Source of the DNA: Sycon ciliatum
Lineage: Eukaryota > Porifera > Calcarea > Leucosolenida > Sycettidae
Assembly (NCBI RefSeq): GCF_964019385.1
Contig: NC_088650.1
Span: 32,398,839-32,462,838 of the forward strand
Length of the DNA: 64,000 nt
Reading direction: 5' to 3'
Part shown: one piece after another, positions 25,549-37,003 of the stretch
Layout: each line of letters starts with the position of its first letter
Numbering within the stretch: the stretch's first letter is position 1
The notes under the pieces: generated by a model
Seen by the model: only the letters and a program-made list of their open reading frames with translations
What the model was told of the DNA's origin: nothing
Databases searched by the model: none
Position numbers and translations under genes: made by a program

Positions 25549-25580
<32 letters not shown>

Positions 25581-25785
25581 CACACATGCCCCCCCCCCCC
25601 CGCACACACACACACTCATGCACACACAGGTGTGAATAACGAATGAAGAAGCCAAGAAACAAACAAACTAACAATACACCACGACTTGCAGTGTCACAAT
25701 GTGAAAGAGCTGTGTGCTCAGCAGTACCGCTGCTGGCAAAATTGAAAATGTAATGAAGCACTGGTGACTGACAATGGTGCGAACC
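24605..25785. other. Spacer between the two convergent transposon genes
   Basis: No gene. It holds AATAAA near 24882 and 24896 for the upstream gene, a CA microsatellite with a poly-C core at 25551-25630, and a decayed hammerhead-like stretch on the minus strand (25432-25405: CUGAUGAUGGCU then GGCCCAAA). Confidence 0.6.
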
Positions 25786-27300
25786 TCAGTGCTCATCTGC
25801 GACCAGAGGATCAGAAAAATTTGTGACGAGAGTGCAGACTGTGACGATGTCATTAGCAATAGGGGCAAGTGTGATGGGGAGTGTCCCGCGTAAAATCCGG
25901 AAACACCGAAGACGGGCAATTGCTCGTTCAACGTGAATACGAAGGGCAGCAATTCTGCGTGTATCGTCCACTTCCTGGGCAGTGAACTGGCTTCGTTGTT
26001 GGCCCAGGAATGGTGGGATGTTGAGAGTGGCACGTTTAGGCAGGAGAAGATCCCGAATTTCGAAGCCTTTGTCCGCCATTACATTATCACCATGCTCGAT
26101 CAGATCAAGAAAGCCACTGTGAGACACAATGAACTTGTCTGACGCACGTCCAGTGAACAACTTGGATAGATATGTGACAACGCCACCAGGGCTGATGCCA
26201 ATCAGAGCTTTGAACGTCGAGTGGTTCTTGTAGTGAGAGAACATCTGGCAGTTCACACGGAGAGCAGATGGACGCTCAATAAATAGTTCAAAGCAGTCAA
26301 TTATTACTCTAGTGTTAGGATACTTTGCAAATTGTGGTGGGGTGTGGAAGCGAACCTGCTCAGCAGATGGCCAGGGAAAGAGTAAAGCCAACTCCTTCGA
26401 CAAGAACACTATCCACGTTGTGAAGATCTTCGAGAAGTAGGTGGCAGAAATGCCGAACCGGAAGCAAACATCTTCCACCAGCAATCCTAGCCTCAGCCGC
26501 ATCATGACAGCCAGAAACTCATCTACTAACTCCAGCTGCCTACTAGCATACTGCATCGTTAGCCGACCTGTCACACCTGTTGCGGAACGAAGCGCTTCTT
26601 CTTTCTGACCGCGCCAGATATGGAGGCGCCCAGCTTTCCCAGACAGGTAATGGAAGAAGGAAATGAAGGCGGCGTACGAAGGGAAACCAGTGTTGAAACG
26701 AACCAGTTTATCCTTGCCTTCAAGGTCATGTGCCGAGATAGACTGCTTGCGGCTGGCTGCTGCTCTGTAGGTGTCCAGCTCACTGGTTACCTCACAAGCG
26801 TGTGTCTCCAATTGGTGGACACGGAACTCCAAATGCCGGATACGTGCCGCAAGCCCATCAGTGGTCTCCGGCAATGGGGCATGAATTACAGGACCTTTAT
26901 CAGCACTGACAGGTTCAGATTGAGGTAATTCCTCTGGTTGAGCAGCAAAAGCAGCAGCAGCTTCATCCGGCTGATCTCCCTTCCTCTGTTCCCTTCGGAA
27001 TTGTCGCTTTTTTCTGGCATCAGCTTGAACAGCTCGCTCTTCAGTTTTGGGCTTGCTATCCACAATTGTCGGGATGTAGTCCACGTCATGTGGAGAGTCG
27101 GAGGGTTCTTCAGTCAAAAAATGCTTCCCGCAAATGCGCATACCATCGGATGGCCACCAGCCAACTGGACGACGATGGCAAACTGAAGCTATCCACATCT
27201 GACATCGTTCTCGATCTGATTTTGGAAATCTAAAAAAGCGGTAAGGACAGTCTGCTGAAGCACGATTTGCACAGCTGTCCGCAGCGCAGGACGACGGCAT
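25786..27300 (-). CDS. THAP-domain DDE transposase (ISL2EU type)
   Basis: Minus-strand single-exon protein. I choose the internal Met (MPSSC) at 27300 as start because THAP domains begin there; the open frame extends 11 codons further to 27333. Numbering from that upstream Met: the THAP zinc finger has C16, C21, C68 and H71 (ICGKHF). A coiled-coil-prone stretch is at 160-190, a helix-turn-helix of the HTH_Tnp_4 type at about 262-305, and a DDE_Tnp_4 catalytic domain has D346 (VIIDCFE), D421 (MADKGFE) and E469 (HVERAIARLR). All three acidic residues are intact. The THAP domain should bind the element's inverted ends, and the DDE domain cuts and joins DNA. Gene order and inverted repeats place it in the same element as the nuclease gene. 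Confidence 0.93.
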   Translation of the reverse strand: MPSSCAADSCANRASADCPYRFFRFPKSDRERCQMWIASVCHRRPVGWWPSDGMRICGKHFLTEEPSDSPHDVDYIPTIVDSKPKTEERAVQADARKKRQFRREQRKGDQPDEAAAAFAAQPEELPQSEPVSADKGPVIHAPLPETTDGLAARIRHLEFRVHQLETHACEVTSELDTYRAAASRKQSISAHDLEGKDKLVRFNTGFPSYAAFISFFHYLSGKAGRLHIWRGQKEEALRSATGVTGRLTMQYASRQLELVDEFLAVMMRLRLGLLVEDVCFRFGISATYFSKIFTTWIVFLSKELALLFPWPSAEQVRFHTPPQFAKYPNTRVIIDCFELFIERPSALRVNCQMFSHYKNHSTFKALIGISPGGVVTYLSKLFTGRASDKFIVSHSGFLDLIEHGDNVMADKGFEIRDLLLPKRATLNIPPFLGQQRSQFTAQEVDDTRRIAALRIHVERAIARLRCFRILRGTLPITLAPIANDIVTVCTLVTNFSDPLVADEH

Positions 27301-27828
27301 GGTTGGTAACACCGAGGAAATAATTCCAAACACCTACACGGCCTTCAAAACGATGAGAGAAACAATACAATATCCACAAACAACTAAATTCTAATAGCTT
27401 TCAGTACAGAAACAGTGCATCTTTTGAATTCTTTTGCCTTACGCTGCGCCGTGGGCGTCAGGTCACGTGCACATTGTGAGAAAGGTCTATGCAGCAGAAC
27501 TATTACTTTCACGTGAGGCTATCATTATAGATGTCGAAGATATTGCCAGTGGCCAGCTCTGCCGACAGGTCGCACCGTGAATGACGTGGATAGATTCTAA
27601 TTAACAGCATACCAATCTGACAGAATCTGTCACACAGCCTGCTGAGTCCTGGCCCCGTGGGAACAGTCTGCACGCGCGTCTTGCTTCCAGGATTCTGTTT
27701 GGGTTGAAGAGCAGTCAGGGGGGATTGTCCTACGGAGGTTATCTTCGTTATGGAGTACAATGTATGTGACACTGGTACCGGTATGACCTATCATAGCAAT
27801 ATGCACAGTACTCAGTTAATACTAATAG

Positions 27829-28028
27829 GCATCGGCGGATTATGCCGGCAGAAAAATTGGCAGAATTCGGTACTTTTTCTGGTAAGTTTCATGCATGTTT
27901 GGTATGTGGATAAAGAAATGGAGCAGAATTCGAGGAATTGCCCGCCATAAGGTTTGTATGGTTCTGCCAATTTCACTGCTTTTCGAGCAGAATCTGCCAC
28001 CTTTTCGAGCATTGTCCACCAATGCCTA
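27829..28028. mobile_element. TAGGCA-ended MITE
   Basis: A ~200-bp element with imperfect inverted ends (TAGGCATCGGCGGATTATGC at left; TAGGCATTGGTGGACAATGC inverted at right). Fragments of the same family are at 18060-18192, 41753-41830 and 56665-56692. Non-coding. The target duplication was not determined. Confidence 0.6.
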
Positions 28029-28984
28029 ACTCAGTACATCAGCAATACAAAGGCAACCAAAGGCACCCGGCTTAGGTCAACAACAATGACCCAGCGGATT
28101 GTCTCTGTTCTCGCCTGCCTTCGTGGTATTGCTCCATCCACCGTAGGCAATCTGGGAAGTCTCGCTATTCTACATCTACATGTACATGTAGATCAGCAAC
28201 ACAAACTCATGCACGTGACTAAGCCAGACACTCAATCTGCGGACAGCATGCTGTTCCGTTCTTCGTGAACTCATGGGTGTAGTACAGAGAAAATGAGGCT
28301 GAACCTGTTAGCAATGAAAAATAACTTTTCCAAAACCGGATTTAAACCAGGCCCTAAGACAGATAAATGTCACTGGCCCAATAATATTATCAGTATCAAT
28401 AAGTTGCAGTCCATCAAGACAGTGCTGAGTATTTCTTTCAAGACTCTGCATGATTATCTATTTCCCAGTCATTGTACGTGGGATATTGAGCACCTCGATT
28501 TTAGGGTCCCGATGCTTACATGATGCTGACATCCCTTAGACGAACGTTATACGGACGTTCCAGTAAACTGTAAATGTGTGATTCCAATACACTGCACATT
28601 TACTTTCTCTTTCGTATAAATTAAACCTTGGCTCTCCATCCGAGTCCATGTACATGATTACATGACTACATGTGTATTGGTAGTATTAGATATCACTGTA
28701 GTCGGTGTGGCCAGTAACTCCGAACTCTGCCGACGAGACTTAACCAGATCTAAATTGTCCCTGAACATCTCACCAAGTATAATTGGTTTACTTTCGCACG
28801 GGACACTCGCAATGGCATAGTACTTCCCAGAGCTTCGTCAACTATGTTTACCAAATCTCCTATCTTCTCTGCATACTCGTATTGGCTCAAGCTGCCCATG
28901 GAAATGAAGACAATATCCAATATTAGACAGTTCATAGACCATGTTAAATGTCATGCCACGTTGTAGGCTCGCTCGCCTCTTTTG

Positions 28985-29166
28985 CTAGCTTATCTCGCCG
29001 CTCTCCACCATGGTCAACATAGTGATACATTTCACCCCGCTGATGCATTATTTTCTTCCGATTATCATCTTCTTTCCTTCATTCTTTCTTCTTTCTTTTT
29101 TTTCTTCTCTTGCCATGGCTGGCTAACGCCCCCTCCTTTGCATTGGCTTCTGCCATTGGACGGTGA

Positions 29167-29199
<33 letters not shown>

Positions 29200-29203
29200 C
29201 AGC
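28985..29203 (+). mobile_element. LINE 3' end with (TAA)n tail
   Basis: A 3' UTR-like segment with CCATGGCTGGCTAACGCC, ending in (ATA)n at 29166-29200. A related tail (CCGTGGCTGGCTCAACGCC) follows the LINE relic at 36189-36680, which supports the assignment. Confidence 0.55.
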
Positions 29204-30970
29204 TAGCTATCCGGAGTGTCCAGAGATTGAGTTGCGTATTTGGTTGCAGTAACATTTTTATGTTCATCCCTTGTGCAAGTCATGGCGGCGGTTTTCTCAC
29301 TGAAGCACGTCAACAATGGCTGTGCCTTTTCCGGAATTCAAGCTGTGTATATCGGTACATGCAGATTTCAGGGTTCAATACTTCCCAATATCACATCTTG
29401 ATAATTCAATAGTGAAGGTGTGTTTGATGCAGGGCTTGAATCATCACCTGTCCTAAATTAGACCGGCTACGGCTCCAGGGCATTACGTACTTATTGCACT
29501 GCGCAATGATCCTTATTGTCAGTCGCAATGATGATAATAATCGTGTCCCGCGGAGTCCACTTTGGAAATGGATGTCAGACCGTGAGTAACGAAGCAGTCT
29601 TGCAGTTTGCTAGAAATAACGTTACGCAGGTGTAGTGTTGATGCGTGGAGCTGAGATGTTTACGTACTTACTGTTGCCTGCTGGGCGAGGGCATGAGTGT
29701 ACTCCCTACATGTCTTGGGGATGGAACAGGAACTGGAAAGCCATCGCATCAGCGGGCCACCACTTCGCCCATACATGTACATGTACATGTATATCCTAGT
29801 GTCGAGTTTAGACCTCACAAGTGAGTCAGGGAAGAGGGGCGATACGACTAGAATATTCTTTAGAACATTGGACGTGACGTGCATGCATGCAATGCGACGT
29901 GATGCAGACAGGAAACCTGAGCGATCATAATACCACTTTACCACTTTACCTCCTGATCATCCACTTGTATCGCCCGTAGGGCTCTAAGCACAAGAGTATC
30001 TCTCTGCGGCTAGGATTGATGACTTGGTAATTGCTGCTACACTTGAGCTTGTCCTCACCAGCACAACCCCCACTGGCCCACTGGCAACGTCAAGCCCGAT
30101 GACTTAACGACCTCAAGCTGTGAAAACTGGGTTACTACCAAGCACCCTACAGACTACAGTTCTAAGTAAGTTAGTTAGTTGCTTGACAGAAAGGAGTCCT
30201 ACCCCACCGCACCAGAGCCACGCATCTACAATATTATGGAGCACGCAACGAGCAAGAGAGTGCTCTAGTCAGTGCATGCCTTGCAGGATCAAATCTGGTA
30301 CAGCGGAAGTACTCTCAAGAGGTCAACGATTGAATCTACTTTGCGACTGATCAATCGGCGTCTGACAGTGTGATAAATGGACCGGGTCCGCGACATTTAC
30401 ACATGTAAACCATCTGGTCGAATCTGAGTTAAGATCATTATCGTAGTGGTGGGGTTGGCAAAACCTGGAATTCATGTCTAGATTTCTAGTGTGACATGTT
30501 TCATGAGGAGAGAAAGGACGGATGCGGGCAGTAGGCGGTCATCGTACTTTCTGGTAGAGTTCATGAATGCGATGGAGACAATTTAAATTATTATTATGAC
30601 TACTTCGAGGTACTTATCACGTGACAGAGTGTGGAGGCGAAAATGAACTCAGGCAATAAGGACTTGCCTCTCTATCTCGTGTCGTATGCTTTCAAGCACA
30701 TGTGTGTATGTACATGTCTACATGTCTACATGACAGATTTGCTGACTTTCTTAGGTTTTATTGTGTCACTGCTCTGACCGCCAAAGTGCCGGTTATAAGA
30801 ACTGGCTTGCAGCCGCGATAATCACCATCGTATTCGACTTGAAAATTAATAGTGCGAAAGGCCTAGTCGAAACTACTAGTATAATGTCAAAGGTCTGAAA
30901 AGTATTTAAGCCGCCGACAAACATGTAACTACGCCACATGACACTTGTTAGATCTGTAGATGTGTAATGG
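29204..30970. other. No recognised gene
   Basis: Only short unsupported frames. A TACATG cluster is at 29772-29792, and TTAGTTAGTTG-type short repeats occur near 30165. Confidence 0.45.
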
Positions 30971-30975
30971 TTGAA

Positions 30976-31003
30976 GAATCGATTTTCTCGCTCCGATCAT
31001 CAG
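30976..31003 (-). ncRNA. Decayed hammerhead ribozyme
   Basis: On the minus strand: CUGAUGA, a good stem II hairpin UCGGAGCGA (3 bp and a triloop), GAAA, AUCGAU and UC. Stem I no longer pairs. It lies ~120 nt downstream of a Penelope endonuclease remnant, the same spacing class as at 57.2 kb. Confidence 0.45.
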
Positions 31004-31124
31004 TGGAAAAGTACGGAACAAAGGATCACAACAAATGAAACGAAGTATGGGGAATGTGCTATAAATGACAACAAGTACACTGGTGACTGCTGCTGAATGA
31101 AATCCAGTCACGTCAGTGACGTCA

Positions 31125-31220
31125 CTCAAGTGTAACAACGTGCTCTTTCTGTTTACACAAAATGCTTATAAGTACAGTAGGTATACAAACCGCCTGAAGA
31201 ACGTTCAACTGTTGGACATA
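31125..31220 (-). pseudogene. Penelope-like endonuclease C-terminal relic
   Basis: A minus-strand frame includes LNVLQAVCI and LCKQKEHVVTL, matching the C-terminal end of GIY-YIG domains in Penelope-like elements (compare LEALYIR and LCVQKENVLSLQL in the 43-kb element). Only this fragment survives. Confidence 0.55.
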
Positions 31221-31304
31221 ACAGGCACGACACAGTATAACGAGGAGGGAACAGCAAGTTACTCATCATTCCTGTCTCCCCCACTGCATCCTCAGCTAAG
31301 CGCA

Positions 31305-31422
31305 TTAGCCATGCTGGAGCTATCCTGTGGAACCAGCTCCCAGACACAGCACGCCTCGAAAGAAAGCGCTCCACTTTCAAATCGCTAAGCCTGGCCGTTC
31401 TGTTAGGCAGTACCGTCAACTA
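31305..31422 (+). pseudogene. LINE C-terminal relic
   Basis: Reads AILWNQLPDTARLERKRS followed by TFKSLSLAVLL and a stop: the WNxLP...FK C-terminus of CR1/L2-like LINEs. It sits directly before the CT microsatellite. Confidence 0.55.
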
Positions 31423-31443
31423 GGATGAACTCATCTGCTTCAC

Positions 31444-31649
<206 letters not shown>

Positions 31650-31859
31650 ACTCACTCCTTTCTTCCCGGTTGCCGTGCTTGTGACTTTTTTTCCCCTGCT
31701 GCCGTGCTCATATTAGTTATCTAACTACAGCTGTATCTTCTTCTTGGTTCTGTTTGTCCGCTTATTATTATATTTTCTTTTCTCTTATTATCAGTGGGAC
31801 CATTGTCATTAGGTTTAGGCCTGTTTTGGAACTCCACTTTAAATAAAGCCAAACAACAT

Positions 31860-33300
31860 AGTGAAATGAGAGTAATAGTACACACTGAGACAGTCAGGAC
31901 GAGATAACAAATGTAGATTCACAGCCGATTTCTTTCTCCCAAAACACTGTAGCGGATCTTCGCCTCACCTGGCTACATTTTACCAACAAGAGTTACTGGT
32001 GGTTGACAATACCGCCTTTCTTTTCTTATCTACTAGTAATAGTAGTATGCATTCCGAGAGCGAGTTTCCATTGTGTTCGACTCCATCCCTCCGAATAGCT
32101 GTTACCGCCTGACCTTCTTTTCATCACCACCACACGCATAACAAGTCAACTACTTGAAGTATTGCTTTCCGATGTTCTAGCGATGCCTTGAGGAAGTGTT
32201 GCCATCCACGACTCCATGCACACGCCAACGCTTCTACTAATCTCTACAGCATTCTCTATTGTACTCTACATAGAACATAGACAAGCATGCCTGCCTTGAA
32301 AACTACATTGTGTAAGTATAAAAGCCTCTGTCCTTTCTTTCTTCGTCATCTAACAATCTAGTCACAACTTTCTGTAGTCTGACAATTAATCTGACTCTGG
32401 CTTGCTTTCGTTATAAAAGGCCAGGTTCGCCCTTTGTAAATTGTTCTTACGATGGGTGACTGGCCCGAAACGTCAATAATTTTCAGCATCACTAGTAATA
32501 TAAGAATTTTCATCCAGCCCATGCGCCAAGGGTGAATTGCCACTAAATAGAGCAGTTGTCAGTTGACAAATCCCCCTTTACTTCCAAACTAAGCAAACAA
32601 AAATCTTCCAAACCCGTTTCACTTGTTGTCATGTGCGCCTACGCTTCACCACTCATCCGCCTCCGTATACTCATCCGCCTCATGCCACTCTTTCCCACCA
32701 CGTGACCTGCCTCTTCCTTTTCACTCTCATCGTCACATTCACCACGCAGCTCTTCATCTGTCACTCCCTCCATTACTGGATCAACAGAGGAGGCGGAGAG
32801 ACACGGGATGGATGAGGAAGGTGACTACAGAATGGTAGATGCAGTAATGGAGGATATTGGAAGAGACAGATGAAGAGCTGAGTGATGAATTTGGCTGTTT
32901 GGGCTTGGGGGAATGGGAATGCTCATAAATTCGTTATTTTATGAACTAGTAGATTCATGCAACGTCACAACTGGTGCTATCAGAGGCCTATAGCTTGTTA
33001 CCGCCCAACAGGTTTTCCCAATCTCTGCGTCTATATAGATAACACTGCTTAGCTCATTCTCTGCACCGGCGCACAGCTCTAGACAGACAACCTGCTTACG
33101 ATAATATCATTTACTGTACAAACCTGATTTCATGCGTACAAACACGTACAAACCCTGTTGTAGAGAAAAGGCATTTGTTTGACTTACTTGCCCGAGAAAT
33201 CTTCAGGATTCTTGCACACCTTCATCTATGGAACACAGTACCTGGGTGGACTTCTTTACACCAAGGATGGTGCTGGATAAAGGGCATTAGATAAACCTTG
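31860..33300. other. No recognised gene; hammerhead-like relic
   Basis: No supported coding region. At 32450-32475 GATGGGTGACTGGCCCGAAAC is followed by GUC, resembling a hammerhead or Penelope terminal repeat without the CUGA start. A pyrimidine-rich stretch with an inverted pair of TCTTCATCTGT-like sequences lies at 32740-32880. Confidence 0.4.
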
Positions 33301-33313
33301 TTTTCTTGAAACA

Positions 33314-33366
33314 TCTTGTTGGGTTTTGTTGGGTTTTGTTGGGTTTTGTTGGGTTTTGTTGGGTTT
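33314..33366. repeat. 11-bp tandem repeat
   Basis: Five copies of TTGGGTTTTGT. It lies just upstream of a hammerhead-like relic, CCTGATGATGGGCC then GGCCCGAAAA (33388-33412). Confidence 0.85.
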
Positions 33367-33501
33367 TTCTAATTGCATTTCATTACCCTGATGATGGGCC
33401 AGGCCCGAAAATTTGGTGAAATGTACTTAGTAAATTTTAATTTTGGTTTGAATCGCAGTGAAGAAACCGTTTTTTGAGTTGAGAAGTGAAGTTTAAATCT
33501 T

Positions 33502-33815
33502 GTTGGTTGACAGCATATAACAAGGTGGAGACCACCGTGTTCGGAAACAGTGACCTCCCTACAACAATCCGCGGTTGGTAGAGCCCTCCGAATACACGAC
33601 TGATAACATATGACGGTAAAACAACAAGAAAACTAAGACAACTCCCGGCCTAGAATAAAGAGGGTCAGAACCGGGTCTAACACCCATACGGTTCAGATGG
33701 TCATGAAGACCGGCCGGGGCTCTACCAGCCAGGGAGGTTGTAGTAAGGTCACTGTTTCCGAACCCGGTGGTCTCCACTTTCGGTCCTTGTTACATGCTGT
33801 CAGTCAACAACATAG
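33502..33815. mobile_element. Foldback MITE
   Basis: Inverted arms at about 33502-33570 and 33738-33815 share TTGTTGGTTGACAGCATATA, GGTGGAGACCACCG and GGAAACAGTGACCTCC. The centre contains GGGTCTAACACCCATA. A half copy is at 17040-17260. Non-coding. Confidence 0.7.
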
Positions 33816-34069
33816 ATAAATGGTGTGTGATGTGTCGCTTTGCTGGTGGTGTGCTGTGGCAACGTCATGTCGATGTCAGCTGGACAGCCCAGTTATGGTG
33901 TGGTGGTGATGAAAAACCAAGGATGGTGCACGGAAAAGGATGGTGCTCCGAAAAGGATATGAATTGTGTCATATGCGTGGATGGGAGAGGCAACTAAACA
34001 GGCCGCTAAACAAGGATGTGAACTGTCTCACATCTTGAGGGAGAACGGGAGGTAGTGTGCCTAGGCACT

Positions 34070-34198
34070 GCTAAGCAAGGGTGCGGTAAGCAAGGGTGCA
34101 GAAAGCAAGGGTGCAGAAAGCAATGGTGCACCCAAAAGGAAGGGTGCAGAAAGCAAGGGTGCAGAAAGCAAGGGTGCAGAAAGCAAGGGTGCAGACCA
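34070..34198. repeat. 15-bp minisatellite
   Basis: About eight copies of AGCAAGGGTGCAGAA, with one insertion (CACCCAAAAGG). The Cys-Phe-Leu-His-Pro repeat frame on the minus strand is an artefact of the period being a multiple of three. Confidence 0.9.
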
Positions 34199-35228
34199 AA
34201 AAGATCTGTGAATTGTATGACAATGACGTGGGGGAGAACTCGGGACCTATTTGCCAATCAACGGGGACGTAAATGTGTATTAAACGGAAATGTGGGCAAC
34301 TGCTCTACTTCTCAATTCCTATGTTCATCAGGCAGGGATGAGGCGCCAACTAAGTAAACAACAATGACCGACCCGCTTCATCTCACGTACAATAATATTG
34401 ATGTATTTGGCTCTTGCTCTTGTAGTAGTTGAGCATGAGAAACACGGTGGTGTTTATTTAGACCGAGAAGACTGGCCTTATGGCAGCCTCTCGCCGTTAC
34501 CAATTCTAATCTTAGAACGGGTGACTCCCTCGCCTCAGCTTGGGCTACAACCGGTTTCTGTTAGCTTCAAGGTTAATCAGTCTGTTTTCCTCAAGGCTAT
34601 CTGTATCTGTATCTGTCCTCGTGCAAAGCTCGCTGTGTCTCTCACACTTAGAGCGTTCTGAGGTTTATGAGGTTTGGGGGTAAAAATTAATAAGAAAGGG
34701 CTTTGTTGTTCCTCAGACGTACAACTACTTAGCAGTTCCGCCAGTCATACGCAGCGACGCTGACGAGACCCACCGGTACATATGATATGGTGACATATGA
34801 TATGGTGACAAGGGAGAAAAGACTGCTCGTAATATGGTAAATGAGCGTCGAGGTGACAATAGTAGAATTCCGATCAACAGAACGAGGTGAACTGACATTT
34901 CAAAAAGGTTTTATTGTATTAAAAAAGGAGTGGATACGAAGGCGGTGAAGAAAAGGGAAGGAGAAAAATGTGATATGGAAGAAATGATGAACAAAATATT
35001 TCTTCGAACCAGTTCTCGCACAACACTCTCAGGCAGCTACGTTATACTAATGCAAACTACTCACTTCATTTCTCTTTTAATATTAGTACCTTTCTCGAAT
35101 GTTTTCAAAATTCAGTTCCGCGGAATGGCGGCAGCTCTGTCATTTTTGTACAAGCTGCACTACATTCCAGGGCCTCCCCAGGTAAAGACCATGCTGCCAC
35201 CAAGCAAGCCCCCTGCCATAGCTAGCAT

Positions 35229-35465
35229 GTGCACACGGCAAGTATGTCAGATGCACCATGGCTTCCAGCTAAAGTGGACACCCCTCGCACAGCCCCTGAC
35301 TACCTCCTACGATCCTTCTCCTTCTTCCCTATCACACCATGGAACAACCTGCCTGCGGACCTCCTGCTTCACGAACCTCATTCAAGGCGCCTCCAAACCT
35401 TCAAGGTCCACGTATGTAAGGATCTTATCCGAAAGAGCTGGCTGTGGTTCTCACAGTACCCGTGA
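35229..35465 (+). pseudogene. LINE C-terminal relic
   Basis: Contains TPWNNLPADLLLHEPHS and LQTFKVHVCKDLI before a stop, the CR1/L2-like C-terminus. The RT core is absent. It lies inside the decayed foldback. Confidence 0.6.
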
Positions 35466-35654
35466 CAATGATATTGAGATTTGAGACCCATTTTACCTTT
35501 CTACTTGTACTTTGCTTCTTAAGATTCTTGTTTTCTTTCTTTCTTTCTTTTCCCTTCCGGTTTAGTTATAACATTTGTCTATATTATTTGGTGCAATATT
35601 TGCGCCCCTTTCTCGCACCAAACTATTATTTTTGCTACTTGACCCCGCAACCCC

Positions 35655-35815
35655 CCCCCCCTTTAATTTGATGCCAGGTTGCAAAGCTAACGCTGAGACC
35701 TCTGGTCGGTCGAGTTGCTCCCTGTACATCGGAACGTCGTCCCTACATCCCCTGTGTCTTGTTTTGTGTTTGTCTCCACATGTCTCTTTGTAGAGCTGTG
35801 TTCCCAGTAATAAAG
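35655..35815 (+). repeat. Dispersed repeat (GATGCCAGGTTGCAA family)
   Basis: Shares GAGACCTCTGGTCGGT, GAGTTGCTC and CCCTACATCCCC with 37560-37650. Poly-C precedes both copies, suggesting the 3' UTR of a retroelement. No protein. Confidence 0.55.
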
Positions 35816-35833
35816 TAAGAAAGTATAACGTAG

Positions 35834-35869
35834 CTTCGTGAGGATTGCTGTGCGAAAACTAGTTCGAAA
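35834..35869 (+). ncRNA. Decayed hammerhead ribozyme
   Basis: CUUC, GUGAGGA (the conserved C3 is replaced by G), UUGCUGUGC, GAAA, ACUAGU, UC, GAAA. It is homologous to the 14.99-kb motif but the core mutation should abolish activity. Confidence 0.4.
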
Positions 35870-36188
35870 TAATGTGATGGTAAACAATATGGTGGTAAGA
35901 CCACTACTAATGGTATCTGACCGAAGATTGAATATTTCTTTTTCATTTGTTGTTTACTCACTTCGTCTAGTTTTTTGGTTTGCTCCTTCTTTTTCCTTTT
36001 TATCTCCTTTAATATGATCGGTTGTTCGGGCCTCTTTGTAGTAGTGCATTGCACTGTTGAGCCACCAAAGTAAAATAAATTCAACCTCTGGTCGGTAGTA
36101 GTATGGTTAATTCACCTTCAAGCTGTCCCACCTTCCAACAACAAGCCCCCGGAAGCCCGTCTTCCCACCTCCAGCCAACCCCCGCCCA

Positions 36189-36680
36189 GTGGGTGGTCGA
36201 TCCACAAGGCTAACAACGGAGATTGCCCACTGCCACCCGCTCCAGCTCAAGTCAACGTTGCCCGTGCGCACTCGTAGCAGCCTCCAGGGTTCCTACCAAG
36301 ATTGCATTATTCCCTTGTGGAACAGCCTACCAGCGACCATTCTACCAGCACGGCTGCAACCCAGACAGCTCCAGTTCTTCAAGGAAAAATGCAGCAAGTA
36401 TCTGCTGCACCTGAACTGGCAAACAGCCACCGACGCCCTATGAAACGGTCTAGACCAGCGCCTCACTAGCATCCTCCCTCCCCCTTACCACAATGTGATG
36501 TTATCTTTCACTATGCTCCACTCACGACCATCTAACCATTTTCTGCTTTAATTCATATTTGCTTTGCTTTCTTAGCTTACTATTGCCGTGGCTGGCTCAA
36601 CGCCCTTGTCTCAGGGGATTCTGTCCCTGCATTAGCTATGCTTGTCACATGCTATGAGAGTGTGTCTAATAATAATAATT
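36189..36680 (+). mobile_element. LINE 3' end with C-terminal relic and TAA tail
   Basis: The peptide includes LWNSLPATILPARLQPRQ and LQFFKEKCSKYLL, then a stop, a 3' UTR with CCGTGGCTGGCTCAACGCC, and TAATAATAATAAT at the end. 5'-truncated. Confidence 0.65.
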
Positions 36681-36940
36681 GTCCTCGTTCCTCACTGTTA
36701 TTCATTTCTCCTCCTCCCCTCCTCATGGTTTTACTGCATCATGGGCATTTATGGCACGCTTTGTCTGCGTAGACGCCGAGACCTTTAGGGTCGGCAGAGC
36801 ACCCTGGCGCCGCCACCACTTCTCGCACATATTCGGGAATATAGTGGACTTTCGTATAAATATAATTAATTCATTCTTTTTCAATTTTCCCAGAGATTGC
36901 TGTCAGCGTCGCTCGGGCATGCCTTTGTTGCAAAAGAAGG

Positions 36941-37003
36941 ATGCACGAGGCGGATTCGAACCCAGCACCCCTGTCTTACCGAGACAGTGCCCTACCGGGG
37001 ATC
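36941..37003 (-). repeat. tRNA-like sequence, possible SINE head
   Basis: On the minus strand GGTAGGGCACTGTCTCGGTA and GACAGGGGTGCTGGGTTCGA resemble D-, anticodon- and T-arms. The anticodon stem CTGTC/GACAG pairs and a B box GGTTCGAATCC is present. The T stem and acceptor stem are mismatched, so this is a tRNA-derived SINE or pseudo-tRNA rather than a working tRNA. Confidence 0.35.

Larger units (their letters stand above)
22184..27491. mobile_element. ISL2EU-type autonomous DNA transposon
   Basis: Terminal inverted repeats of about 64 bp lie at 22182-22245 and 27430-27493 (inverted). They share TGCATAGACC, then CACGTGACCTGACGCCCACG and CAGCGTAAGGCAAAAGA, with only a few mismatches near the tips. 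Between them are two convergent genes, a SWIM/YqaJ nuclease protein on plus and a THAP-DDE transposase on minus, with no other coding sequence. This two-gene content is what I know of ISL2EU/IS4EU elements. The ends sit in a palindromic TGCA on both sides, so the boundary and duplication are ambiguous; GC as a 2-bp duplication fits. Both ORFs are open and all catalytic residues are present, so the copy could be recent. Confidence 0.88.
34862..35880. mobile_element. Decayed foldback with two broken hammerheads
   Basis: The left arm, 34862-35045, matches the 14.8-kb foldback arm (GAATTCCGATCAACAGAACG). It holds a minus-strand hammerhead relic at 35006-35040 with one core base lost (CUGAGAG) and GAGA in place of GAAA. 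The right arm, about 35805-35880, holds a plus-strand relic. LINE and other repeat DNA occupies the middle. Confidence 0.5.

Noticed and set aside
34006..34257. Secreted-looking repeat protein (CFLHP repeats)
   Set aside because: Arises from a 15-bp minisatellite read in one frame; no start context or signal peptide.
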